15,458 nt of DNA from an uncultured Microbacteriaceae bacterium (GCA_903882245.1 CAIRWJ010000141.1:1-15458); one strand, 5' to 3'. Counted from the stretch's first letter, positions 8,255-15,242 are shown. The notes: generated by a model not told the origin, from the sequence alone. Numbers and translations are program-made.

Positions 8255-9878
8255 GATTTCCTTCCGAGTGCGCCGAGCCGACCATGAATTCTCCGACCTG
8301 TCGAGCCGTATCTGGTGAATTATTTTCGACCTCGCCAACGAGGCGCCCGCGAGAAATGATGGCGACGCGGTCGGAAAGCTCGACGAGTTCGTCCAAATCT
8401 GTTGAAATCAGCAACACCGCCCCTCCCTGTTCAGCGAAATCCTTGACAATCTTTCGGACGCGATTAACCGTCTTGAGGTCGAGTCCGTAAGTCGGTTTGT
8501 TGAAGACGACCACCGTGGGTTGATGGGACAATTCGCGCGCGAGGAGCAGTTTTTGAATGTTTCCACCCGATAGCGCGCCCGCGCGAGCATGAATGCTAGG
8601 CGTGCGAATCTCGAAGGCTTCGACGAGTCTCGTTGCCTCGGCATCCACGTCGGGCTTGCTGATTTGTCCGCGTTTCCAGTAGGGAAGTTTTCCGATTTGT
8701 TTGAGCAAGAGGTTTAGTGCAACGCTCAAATCGGTGACTATTCCCTCGTGGAGTCGGTCATCCGTGACGTAACGCAGCCCGAGCTCTTGACGAGCACGCA
8801 CGCCGAGTTTGGTCACGTCGTCGCCGTCCAGAAAGACGCTGCCACTTGTCGCTCTAACTTGACCTGCCACGACCTCAGCGAGGGCGCTCTGCCCGTGTCC
8901 GTCAATTCCCGCCACCCCGATTACTTCACCGGCGCGTAATTTGAGAGAGACGTTTGACACGCCAAATTCTGTCGGTGTCGACGGAGTGGTAACGTCCGCG
9001 AGGTGAAGGACGAGTTTCTCGTCCGATCGGCTCGACTTTGTTCGCACCTTCGTGGCGACTTTTGCTCCGGACAACAATTCGACGTCATTTCGATCCCCGA
9101 TAGCAGAGATGTCGTCGCCGAACATGGCCGCCAAAACGGCATTGGTAAACTTTTCTTCGCTCAGACCTTCGAGAGTTTCGGCATCAATGCTTGCAATGAG
9201 TCGTCCCCTCCTGAGCACGCTCACCTCATCGCCCATGGAATAGGCCTCACGTAGTTTATGGGTGATGAAAATCACGGCAATGCCGTCTTTCGTCAGTCGC
9301 TCGACACTTGCGTCAAGGTCCGCGATCGCCTGCGGTGCAAGCATGGATGTCGGCTCGTCCAGGATCAGCACCCTCGATCCTTTCCACATCGCTTTGGCAA
9401 TTTCAACCTGTTGTTGTTGGCCAAGTGCAAGGTCGGCTGCTTCCGCATCTGGGTCGATCTCGACTCCGAGCATCGCGGAAATCTCCGTTAATCGGCTGCG
9501 AGCACTTTCCCGATTCAGGAAGGCGCCTCCCGTGACGCCAAGCATGAGGTTTTCAAGCACGGTCATCGTCGAGATGAGGGTCGAGTGTTGGTAGACAACC
9601 CCGATTCCATAGTCCATTGCAGAACGGGGCGACGAGATGTTGACCTTCTGGCCATCGATCTCGATCCAACCTGTGTCGGGCTGTTGCATACCCGCCAGGA
9701 TGCTGATGAGTGTCGACTTACCTGCCCCGTTTTCACCGAGGAGACAGTGCACCCGACCCGGGCGAATATCGAGCGTGATGTCGTCGTTGGCGATGACGCC
9801 GGGGAAGACCTTTCCGACGTGTCGCATTGAGACGACAGGTGTGTTCGAATGTGTTGCGGCTGCGCTGCGCGCGTTCAC
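8247..9878 (-). CDS. ABC transporter ATP-binding protein with two fused NBDs (sugar/nucleoside type)
   Basis: This 543-residue protein is the energy subunit of the importer. NBD1 is complete: Walker A GENGAGKST (48-56), Q-loop Q97, signature LALGQ (150-154), Walker B LILDE (171-175) and switch H207. NBD2 is degenerate: a P-loop without Lys (GIDGHGQSA, 324-332), a good signature LSGGN (436-440), Walker B reading VVVFNKP (456-462) with no Asp/Glu pair, and Thr (ISTDLDE, 491-497) in place of the switch His. Such asymmetry is usual in the YufO/RbsA-like family, where one ATP site is catalytic. The linker at about 255-290 is polar and probably disordered. The GTG start at 9878 has GAGGAG six bases upstream. 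It follows the lipoprotein gene after 109 bp that contain a strong hairpin, and its stop overlaps the permease start. Confidence 0.92.
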   Translation of the reverse strand: MNARSAAATHSNTPVVSMRHVGKVFPGVIANDDITLDIRPGRVHCLLGENGAGKSTLISILAGMQQPDTGWIEIDGQKVNISSPRSAMDYGIGVVYQHSTLISTMTVLENLMLGVTGGAFLNRESARSRLTEISAMLGVEIDPDAEAADLALGQQQQVEIAKAMWKGSRVLILDEPTSMLAPQAIADLDASVERLTKDGIAVIFITHKLREAYSMGDEVSVLRRGRLIASIDAETLEGLSEEKFTNAVLAAMFGDDISAIGDRNDVELLSGAKVATKVRTKSSRSDEKLVLHLADVTTPSTPTEFGVSNVSLKLRAGEVIGVAGIDGHGQSALAEVVAGQVRATSGSVFLDGDDVTKLGVRARQELGLRYVTDDRLHEGIVTDLSVALNLLLKQIGKLPYWKRGQISKPDVDAEATRLVEAFEIRTPSIHARAGALSGGNIQKLLLARELSHQPTVVVFNKPTYGLDLKTVNRVRKIVKDFAEQGGAVLLISTDLDELVELSDRVAIISRGRLVGEVENNSPDTARQVGEFMVGSAHSEGNHV

Positions 9879-9926
9879 ATCAATCTCCTCAGTAGTTGCT
9901 CATGAAATTGTTTACCACGATATGCC

Positions 9927-9963
9927 CGTGGGGCATGTTGTCGAAACGGCAACACGCCCCACG
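9927..9963 (-). other. Intercistronic hairpin between lipoprotein and ATPase genes
   Basis: Read on the - strand, a 17-nt arm (CGTGGGGCGTGTTGCCG) is followed by TTT and an almost perfectly complementary 17-nt arm. There is one G-U wobble and one mismatch. No U-tract follows, so it is not a normal intrinsic terminator. It lies 24 bp after the lipoprotein stop, where many binding-protein transporter operons carry an mRNA-stabilising or attenuating stem-loop that keeps the binding protein more abundant than the membrane parts. Confidence 0.7.
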
Positions 9964-9987
9964 AGTGTGTAAATGAACTACTGTTCG

Positions 9988-11070
9988 CTACTTGCCATCG
10001 ATGATGGCCTGGACCGCGTCCTTGGTGGTCGAGGTCATCACGGTGATGGAACCATCTGCGATTCCGGCCGTAGCTGCATCCACAGCGGCTTGTACATCGG
10101 CGCTGAGGTTGGCGGTCTTCGCAAGCGAGAGACCTCCGTTGGCTACGTTCAAGGTGTAGTTCGCGTCACCGAAGATACCGGCGTCGATGTCCTTGATTGC
10201 CTGAACATAAGTGGGCGCGAAGTTCCACAGAACCGAGGTGAGTTCAACGCCAGTCGTGTCGATTTCGGCAACGTCGCCGATGGTCGCAATGTACTGAACA
10301 GTCGAACTTGCAGTTTCGATCGCCTGGAGGTAACCGACGGTTGCACCGTCACCCATACCGATGATGATGTCGGCACCGGCTGCGATTACCTGTTCGGTGA
10401 TGCGCTTGCCACCGGCAGAGTCACCGTACTCGGCAGGACCGATGTAGGCGATGACGATCTTGAGGTCCGGGTTGACGCTGTAAGCACCCTGGGCGAAGCC
10501 GCCGGCCATGTTGAACCAGTTGACGTCTTCAGCCGAAGCGACAATGCCGAGTGTTCCAGTTTTCGTCGCGTTGGCGGCTGCGATACCGGCAAGGTATCCA
10601 CCTTCTTGCGAGTCAAAGAAGACACCAGCTACCTGGCAGTGGACCTTCTGGTCAAGGTCAACGACGAGGACGGGTGAACCCGACGTCTCAGCGACGCGAG
10701 CGCCACCAGTTGCGAACCCACTTGCGTGAGCGATAACAAACTGGTTTCCCTTGTCGATGGTCTGTTGGACGATCGCCTCGGCGTTGTCGTAGCCGACGCC
10801 CTTGTTGATGTCAGCAGTGATACCCAGTTGCGTGGCAGCTTCGCCCGCTCCGAGAATCGCCTGCTGGTTCCAACCGTGGTCTGCTTCTGTTTCCGGGGTG
10901 ACGACCGCGAACTGTGAGATGGGCTCCGTGGTGCAACCCGTCGCAGTTGGGACTTCCTCAGTCTCAGTCGGCGTTGCCGCACAACCGGCAAGAGCAATCA
11001 CTGCGGCTGCGATGCCCAGTGCAATGCTCGAACGGATGGTGGCGTGGGGCTTGTCTGAAATAAGTTTCAT
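9988..11070 (-). CDS. BMP-family substrate-binding lipoprotein of the ABC importer
   Basis: This 360-residue protein captures the substrate outside the membrane. The N-terminal signal peptide of the lipoprotein class has a hydrophobic core at about 15-29 and the lipobox LAGC with the lipid-bearing C30, followed by a Thr/Glu-rich tether. The mature part shows the BMP/PnrA-like layout: strand ISQFAVVTPE, TEADHGWNQQ (61-70), the Asp-containing repeats of a type I periplasmic-binding fold, EGGYLAG (156-162) and GMGDGATVGY. The ATG at 11070 is chosen because it puts the signal peptide at the N-terminus; upstream in-frame residues to 11145 do not look like a signal. AGGAAG lies just upstream of it. 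Relatives bind purine nucleosides and similar ring compounds. Co-transcription with a PPAT-like enzyme points to a B6 vitamer, by inference. C46 and C145 could form a disulfide. The gene is first in the operon. Confidence 0.88.
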   Translation of the reverse strand: MKLISDKPHATIRSSIALGIAAAVIALAGCAATPTETEEVPTATGCTTEPISQFAVVTPETEADHGWNQQAILGAGEAATQLGITADINKGVGYDNAEAIVQQTIDKGNQFVIAHASGFATGGARVAETSGSPVLVVDLDQKVHCQVAGVFFDSQEGGYLAGIAAANATKTGTLGIVASAEDVNWFNMAGGFAQGAYSVNPDLKIVIAYIGPAEYGDSAGGKRITEQVIAAGADIIIGMGDGATVGYLQAIETASSTVQYIATIGDVAEIDTTGVELTSVLWNFAPTYVQAIKDIDAGIFGDANYTLNVANGGLSLAKTANLSADVQAAVDAATAGIADGSITVMTSTTKDAVQAIIDGK

Positions 11071-11151
11071 TCTTCCTTTTTCCCTTCCATGTGAAGTGAT
11101 GACTAACCAGAACTGCGTAGAAATTATTACACTTTGCAATTCCACTTTGAA

Positions 11152-11179
11152 TATATAAGAACATGGGTGTTCAAGTCAA
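11152..11179 (-). promoter_or_regulatory. Putative sigma-70-type promoter of the transporter/PPAT operon
   Basis: On the - strand TTGACT (11179-11174) and TATATA (11157-11152) are separated by 16 bp, upstream of the lipoprotein start with an expected leader of about 75 nt. The region is clearly more AT-rich than the surrounding coding DNA. A second, weaker -10-like TAATAA lies about 25 bp downstream and could be an alternative. Confidence 0.6.
11159..11172. promoter_or_regulatory. Palindromic operator candidate between -35 and -10
   Basis: GAACA-tggg-TGTTC is a perfect 5+5 inverted repeat sitting inside the promoter spacer. A protein bound here would block RNA polymerase. The IclR-family regulator encoded immediately upstream is the natural candidate. 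Confidence 0.5.
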
Positions 11180-11180
11180 G

Positions 11181-11194
11181 GATTTTCGAAAATC
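11181..11194. promoter_or_regulatory. Perfect 14-bp palindrome upstream of -35
   Basis: GATTTTCGAAAATC equals its own reverse complement and lies one base upstream of the TTGACT element. Its position suits an activator or a second repressor site, and its size is typical for IclR-family dimers. Confidence 0.5.
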
Positions 11195-11251
11195 AATTTC
11201 GGCGAGTGCGGCGAACAGCGCCTTATGGTTCAATGGCGCAAACAACGTCGA

Positions 11252-11272
11252 CGCGTGCGCTGAGCGAACGCG
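11252..11272 (-). terminator. Weak hairpin downstream of the IclR gene
   Basis: On the - strand CGCGT-T-CGC-TCA-GCG-C-ACGCG forms an 8-bp stem with one internal mismatch, starting about 18 bp after the regulator stop codon. Only a poor T-run follows, so it is at best a weak terminator separating the two operons. Confidence 0.3.
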
Positions 11273-11290
11273 GTTTAGCGAAATGCCAGC

Positions 11291-12070
11291 TCAACCGTTG
11301 GGGTGACTGAGGGATTCGTTGAGAATGCCATTGGCGATCTCTGTCGACGCATCCTTGACAATGGTCCGGAATCGCACGCGAGTTTCTTCGGGGATACGGA
11401 ATGCGGGAGCGACAATCGAAACAGCCCCAACAACGCGCGAACTCACTATGACCGGAGCGGCGACGGCCCACACGCCCGAATCGACCTCCGACTCACTTTC
11501 CGCAAAGTTTGTCTGCCCGATGACACCGAGCTGGGACTCCAAACGAAAAAGTTCCTCTGGAAGCAACTGAGGTTCGAGCGCGGCGAAATACTGCTGTTGT
11601 TTACGGGCGGGAAGATTAGCCAACAAGGTCTTCGCAGCGGCCCCGCGATGAAGTGGCATGATGTGCCCGGGTCGGAACGAAATCGCAAGACTCTTGTCGG
11701 GCTGGGCGACCGCTACACAGACCGCCGCATCCCGAATGCGTTTAACAACGAGCGCCGTTTCATGTGTTTCATGCATTATGCGTTCCAGTACTGGCCTCGA
11801 AACGCTCGCGAGGTCGAGCGATACTTCCGACGCAGCAGCGAGGCGCAGAACTTGGGGTGACAATGAATAACTCCCCCGATTGCGCTCCTCGACAAGATAC
11901 ATCTCGCGCAGAAGTGAAAGATAACGGTATGCGCTAGGTATTGAAATCCCGTGGATTTTGGCAATTTCTTCGATCGTCGTCTCAGGCTTCGTCTCGCTAA
12001 ATTGCAGCAAAATCTGCAACACACGGCGTGCGCTGTCGACACCACGTGTTGCCTTAGCCGGATTCGCCAC
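11291..12070 (-). CDS. IclR-family transcriptional regulator
   Basis: This 259-residue protein has the standard IclR length and order. An N-terminal winged helix-turn-helix spans about residues 10-70 (VDSARRVLQILLQF, then the recognition helix ISIPSAYRYLSLL at 42-54 and the wing YLVEERNRGSYSLS). A GAF-like effector domain spans about 80-250, with the family markers PLHRGAAAKTLLA, ESEVDSGVWAVAAPV and VVGAVSIVAPAFR. The GTG at 12070 has GAGGGG about eight bases upstream. It is the last gene of the B6-type degradation operon, and its 3' end faces the transporter operon promoter, where two palindromes occur. It is inferred to control both operons, with a pathway intermediate as effector. Whether it represses or activates cannot be read from sequence. 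Confidence 0.9.
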   Translation of the reverse strand: MANPAKATRGVDSARRVLQILLQFSETKPETTIEEIAKIHGISIPSAYRYLSLLREMYLVEERNRGSYSLSPQVLRLAAASEVSLDLASVSRPVLERIMHETHETALVVKRIRDAAVCVAVAQPDKSLAISFRPGHIMPLHRGAAAKTLLANLPARKQQQYFAALEPQLLPEELFRLESQLGVIGQTNFAESESEVDSGVWAVAAPVIVSSRVVGAVSIVAPAFRIPEETRVRFRTIVKDASTEIANGILNESLSHPNG

Positions 12071-12095
12071 GATCGTTTCACCCCTCGAGAAAATA

Positions 12096-12109
12096 GTTGG
12101 AAGTCAAAC
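12096..12109. promoter_or_regulatory. Imperfect inverted repeat upstream of the regulator start
   Basis: GTTgGAagTCaAAC pairs at 10 of 14 positions and lies 26 bp before the IclR start codon, in the 91-bp gap after the PEBP gene. Its - strand shares TTGACTT with the transporter promoter. It could be an autoregulatory site; weak evidence. Confidence 0.25.
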
Positions 12110-12161
12110 CTATACCCGCGCCAGTCGGGCACGACGCGTGATTCAAACTTATCCTTGATTT

Positions 12162-12623
12162 CTAAGGCGTGCTGAATGTCGCGACAAAACGATTTTGCTC
12201 GAGGATGTTGCTGGCGTACTTTTCGAGGAACGACTCTCGCGAATGCGGCCCGTCGACGTGCGCATCAAGCGCATAGACCCAGAAATAATAGTGATGTACA
12301 CCGTGCCCCTGAGGTGGCTGCGGACCTGTGTAGACGGGTTCGCCAATACCGTTCAAGCCCTGAGTGAAATCACGGAAATTCGCCGCCGAGATTTCGGTCG
12401 TGTCCGTTGGGATGTTGAAAAGCGTCCAGTGCGTGAACCCGTTCGGCAATGGCGCATCGGGATCGTTGAGAACGAACGCGAGTTCAATTGCATCCGAACC
12501 CACCCCCGAGATGGAAATCGTCGGAATTGCGTTTCCCGCATCTGCGCTAAATCGATCAGGTATACGGCCAAGGGACGGAATATCAGGAGATGACACGGTG
12601 AGGTCGGCGATGTACTTGGGCAT
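12162..12623 (-). CDS. YbhB/YbcL-family PEBP-like protein
   Basis: The 153-residue protein belongs to the bacterial phosphatidylethanolamine-binding/Raf-kinase-inhibitor-like family. It shows PDIPSLGRIPDRFSAD at the N-terminus, the DPDAP motif (54-58), THW (64-66) and the GPxPPxGxGxHHY motif (100-112), which together form the anion-binding pocket. The ATG at 12623 has GGAAA about six bases upstream; a TTG four codons earlier is possible but that region looks like the ribosome binding site itself. It lies 23 bp behind the hydrolase gene and 91 bp before the regulator, so it is co-transcribed with the degradation enzymes. No enzymatic role is established for the family. Binding of an anionic pathway intermediate is an idea, not a conclusion. 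It has no signal peptide and should be cytoplasmic. Confidence 0.88.
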   Translation of the reverse strand: MPKYIADLTVSSPDIPSLGRIPDRFSADAGNAIPTISISGVGSDAIELAFVLNDPDAPLPNGFTHWTLFNIPTDTTEISAANFRDFTQGLNGIGEPVYTGPQPPQGHGVHHYYFWVYALDAHVDGPHSRESFLEKYASNILEQNRFVATFSTP

Positions 12624-12646
12624 GGTGTTTTCCAATCAGCTAGGTG

Positions 12647-13480
12647 TTAAGTGGTTCGGTTGACAAAATCATGGACCAATCGAGCAATCTCAACTGGCTT
12701 TTCTTCCGGAACATAGTGGTCCGCGCCCTCCACGAGAGCGAATTCCAGGTCAGGGCGCAAATTCTTAGTACTCTCGAACGCTGCCGCGGTGACGAGCACA
12801 CTGTTTACCCCGCGAACCAATAACCCCGGAACCTCAACCTCGGACAGCGCAGGGGCAAGGTTTTCCCTTAACCCCTGAACGGTTTGGGCCATCGCCAACG
12901 GATCCGCGAGCGGCCGAAAAAGTCCGTCTTTCTCCACAAAACCGTTGCGGGCTCGTCGCACAATCGCGTCGCGCGGAATGGCGGGGTAACGTTCGGCAAG
13001 GTAACCCTCGACGTCATCGAGAGATTCAAAGCTTCGTGACCCACCCGTGACGCGTTGTTCGAGGGAATCAAAGACGTCGTCTTCGATGAACGGAGTGAAG
13101 TCGATGCCGACGAACCCAGATACGAGCTGGGGGAACGTCGACGCGGCGACTATCGCGTTGCGCGATCCGAGAGAGTGGCCAACGATGACCGCCCGACCCC
13201 CCGGCGCGCGAGTTTCAATTAACCGAGCAACATCGGAACTGTAGTCGGATGCGGAATACCCGGTCGCGGGCTTGTCGCTTCGCCCATGTCCTCGCTGATC
13301 CACGGCCATGACGTGAAACGTTTTTTCCAGAATTGCGACGATTGGCTCCCACACCGCGAGGTTTGCGGTTACGCCGTGCAACAACACCAACGACGTGGAC
13401 CCCCCGCCCGAAAAGTCGACGTTAAGAGAAATGTCTCCGACGGGAACAATCTCTCGATGTCGAGCGGACGAAGGGGCCAC
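12647..13480 (-). CDS. Alpha/beta hydrolase, likely (E)-2-(acetamidomethylene)succinate hydrolase
   Basis: This 277-residue cytoplasmic alpha/beta hydrolase is inferred to catalyse the last step of B6 breakdown: ring-opened acetamidomethylene succinate to succinate semialdehyde, acetate, ammonia and CO2 (EC 3.5.1.29). Visible are LLHGVTAN (33-40), VDQRGHGRSDKPATGYSASDY (60-80), the nucleophile elbow GHSLGSRN with S103, D127 in GIDFTPFI, and H255 in GADHYVPEE. The triad S103/D127/H255 equals the M. loti enzyme's Ser106/Asp130/His258 shifted by exactly three, as I recall it. The shared stretches IDFTPxIE and VDQRGHGxSDKPxTGY are specific rather than generic for the superfamily. The GTG at 13480 lies 8 bp after the dehydrogenase stop with a weak AGGG upstream. 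It sits directly behind the FHMPC dehydrogenase-like gene. A generic esterase or dienelactone-type hydrolase is the alternative. Confidence 0.8.
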   Translation of the reverse strand: MAPSSARHREIVPVGDISLNVDFSGGGSTSLVLLHGVTANLAVWEPIVAILEKTFHVMAVDQRGHGRSDKPATGYSASDYSSDVARLIETRAPGGRAVIVGHSLGSRNAIVAASTFPQLVSGFVGIDFTPFIEDDVFDSLEQRVTGGSRSFESLDDVEGYLAERYPAIPRDAIVRRARNGFVEKDGLFRPLADPLAMAQTVQGLRENLAPALSEVEVPGLLVRGVNSVLVTAAAFESTKNLRPDLEFALVEGADHYVPEEKPVEIARLVHDFVNRTT

Positions 13481-13488
13481 GTCGTGCC

Positions 13489-14430
13489 CTAGATGATGCT
13501 GCCGCTGAGTGGAGCCGGCATCGATTTGCGAACCGCGATGAATTGCTTCACGATTTCGCCACGTGTCTTTGCGACGTCGCCGTCACCGTACTCGAAAATT
13601 CCCCCAGAGGACTTCATCCCAAGCTCCCCCTTCTCGACGAGATCAGAGATGAAGGATGGGACCCCTGCAGTGTTGGACAGATCGGGGTTGAGGTAACTCG
13701 CAACACTTGTGTAAATGTCGAGTCCGGCCATATCCAGCAAACGCATCGGCCCAACGACAGCCAACTTGTAGCCGATGCCCCACTTCACGCACACGTCGAG
13801 GTCACGTTGCGAGATGACCCCCTCGTCGACGAGTGCGAGGCACTCGCGAAGGATCGCGTACAGCACGCGGTTTTCGACGAAACCAGCTTTCTCTTTTTCG
13901 TACACCGCCTCATAGCCAAACGCATGGACAATCTCAATGAGTCGGTCGGCAATCGCACCGCCAGTCTTTTCGCCCGGTACAACCTCGATCATGGGGATGA
14001 TGTGCGGCGGGTTCGACCAGTGCATGCCGATAAAGCGTTCGGGGTTTGTCAGTGCTTCGGCAATCGCAGTGATGGGGATACCGGAGGTGTTCGACGCAAT
14101 GATGACGTCTTTCCCCACGTACTTTTCGACATCGGCCAACACGGATTTTTTGAGGTCAATTTTTTCGGGAACAGCCTCGACAACAAAATTCGTGTCGGTC
14201 AGAGCTTCGGCAAGATCGGTGTGGAATGTGACCGTACCGGACGACGTGGATTTGCCGCCGATCTGGTCGAGCACACTCTCACACAGCGTGAGAGCGCTCT
14301 TGGCATTTTCGAGGGCGACCTCACTGATGTCAAAAACTCGAACCTGCGAGCCAGCGCGAGCAAAGATTGCCGCGATTCCGGGACCCATCGTTCCAGAACC
14401 GACGATGGTGGTGATTGCGGGAAGAGACAT
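13489..14430 (-). CDS. 3-hydroxyacyl-CoA-dehydrogenase-like enzyme, likely FHMPC dehydrogenase
   Basis: This 313-residue NAD-dependent enzyme is inferred to oxidise 5-formyl-3-hydroxy-2-methylpyridine-4-carboxylate to the 4,5-dicarboxylate (EC 1.2.1.100). The N-terminal Rossmann domain has GSGTMG (11-16) and D34 ending beta-2 (NAD preference). The catalytic region is SNTSGIPIT (113-121) and IGMHWSNPPHIIPMIEVVPGEKT, with H137 and E149. The helical C-terminal domain starts near KAGFVENRVLYA (181-192). The stretches MHWSNPPHIIPMIEV and WGIGYKLAVVGPMRLLDMAGLDIY match the M. loti B6 enzyme as I recall it, H137 at the same number, and are unlike ordinary CoA-thioester dehydrogenases. The ATG at 14430 has AAAGGAG six bases upstream. 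It lies between the decarboxylase-like gene (35 bp) and the hydrolase (8 bp). A true 3-hydroxyacyl-CoA dehydrogenase is the alternative, but no thiolase, hydratase or CoA ligase is nearby. Confidence 0.82.
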   Translation of the reverse strand: MSLPAITTIVGSGTMGPGIAAIFARAGSQVRVFDISEVALENAKSALTLCESVLDQIGGKSTSSGTVTFHTDLAEALTDTNFVVEAVPEKIDLKKSVLADVEKYVGKDVIIASNTSGIPITAIAEALTNPERFIGMHWSNPPHIIPMIEVVPGEKTGGAIADRLIEIVHAFGYEAVYEKEKAGFVENRVLYAILRECLALVDEGVISQRDLDVCVKWGIGYKLAVVGPMRLLDMAGLDIYTSVASYLNPDLSNTAGVPSFISDLVEKGELGMKSSGGIFEYGDGDVAKTRGEIVKQFIAVRKSMPAPLSGSII

Positions 14431-14465
14431 GATTCACTCCTTTGTGTTGATGATCTCGAGATTTG

Positions 14466-15242
14466 TTAGGTGGTTGGCGCCATCGGGGCGTCGTACTTCG
14501 GGTCCCATGACCGGCCTTCACGAACAGCCAATTTGCGGTTGAAATAGTTCCAAAAATTGTTCTTGGCACGCTCGGGGTAAATATCGACACGCTTGGTCAG
14601 AATCTCGTCGTGATCCGGAGCGGTGTGTTTCCATCCCGTGGACGCGATCGCGACCTGCATCTTGGCAGCCTTCTCAAGGAAAATCCCAGCAAGTGTGCAT
14701 TCCTTGACTCCGGTGCCGACAAACGACGCACCGTGATTACGAAGGAGCACCGCGTCCGACGCACCCAATGACGCGGCGTGAGCTTCTCCGAGAGCGCGGG
14801 TGTCAATGAGATTCGATGTCAACGTGAAGTGTGGTACTCCGTGTTCCTCAAACCAGACGCCTTCGTTGCTATACGCACGCAACGCTTGACCCGTAGCCGA
14901 AAGGACGATGGCGTTGAAGGGATGTGAGTGTCCGACGACGTTGATGTCTGGTCGCGCAAGCATCATCTCGGTGTGAAGAGGCCATTCGAGATGTCGAAGT
15001 CCCGTGCCTTCGAGGACGTTCCCATCCCAATCAATCAAAATGAAATCCTCCGGCTGAACCTCTTCAAATCCGAGGTTGCCACGCTTTAGCCATGCTCCAC
15101 GACCTTCTGGATCACGAAAGGAAAGATGCCCCATCGACATATCGCCGTGGTCCTCCATCTCAAGAATCCGATGTGCCCGAGCGAGGTCGTCAAGAATCTC
15201 GACAACGGCGGGTGACGGCGAAATCGGCTTGAGTCCGGTCAT
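14466..15242 (-). CDS. Class II aldolase/adducin-fold decarboxylase, likely 3-hydroxy-2-methylpyridine-4,5-dicarboxylate 4-decarboxylase
   Basis: This 258-residue protein has the class II aldolase fold. The divalent-metal ligands sit at family spacing: E86 (HLEWPLH), H105 and H107 (VGHSHPFNA) and H170 (RNHG). DMSMGHLSFRDP (34-45) is the usual N-terminal loop. The C-terminal tail after about 225 is longer than in sugar aldolases. In the M. loti B6 pathway this fold removes the 4-carboxylate of the pyridine dicarboxylate (EC 4.1.1.51), and here the next two genes match the enzymes just before and after the following steps. The ATG at 15242 has AAGGAAAGG upstream; an in-frame extension to 15353 runs into the preceding gene and is rejected. 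By sequence alone it could be another class II aldolase or decarboxylase, so the specific name rests on context. Confidence 0.72.
   Translation of the reverse strand: MTGLKPISPSPAVVEILDDLARAHRILEMEDHGDMSMGHLSFRDPEGRGAWLKRGNLGFEEVQPEDFILIDWDGNVLEGTGLRHLEWPLHTEMMLARPDINVVGHSHPFNAIVLSATGQALRAYSNEGVWFEEHGVPHFTLTSNLIDTRALGEAHAASLGASDAVLLRNHGASFVGTGVKECTLAGIFLEKAAKMQVAIASTGWKHTAPDHDEILTKRVDIYPERAKNNFWNYFNRKLAVREGRSWDPKYDAPMAPTT

Noticed and set aside
7586..8287. 233-codon + strand frame opposite the larger permease
   Set aside because: Composition is rich in His/Arg/Asp, typical of a shadow of hydrophobic codons, and there is no plausible start context.
9927..9963. Hairpin considered as an intrinsic terminator
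   Set aside because: No U-tract follows on either strand and the transporter genes downstream need to be expressed with the lipoprotein.
6174..11070. Ordinary purine nucleoside importer
   Set aside because: Not excluded by sequence, but no nucleoside phosphorylase, deaminase or hydrolase is in the operon while B6-type enzymes are, so it was kept only as the alternative.
13489..14430. Beta-oxidation 3-hydroxyacyl-CoA dehydrogenase
   Set aside because: No thiolase, hydratase or acyl-CoA gene is in the operon, and the MHWSNPPHIIPMIEV region fits the pyridine-pathway enzyme.
13543..14469. Long open frame on the + strand opposite the FHMPC dehydrogenase-like gene
   Set aside because: Its translation has no family features and it lies fully antisense to a well-supported gene with a good ribosome binding site.
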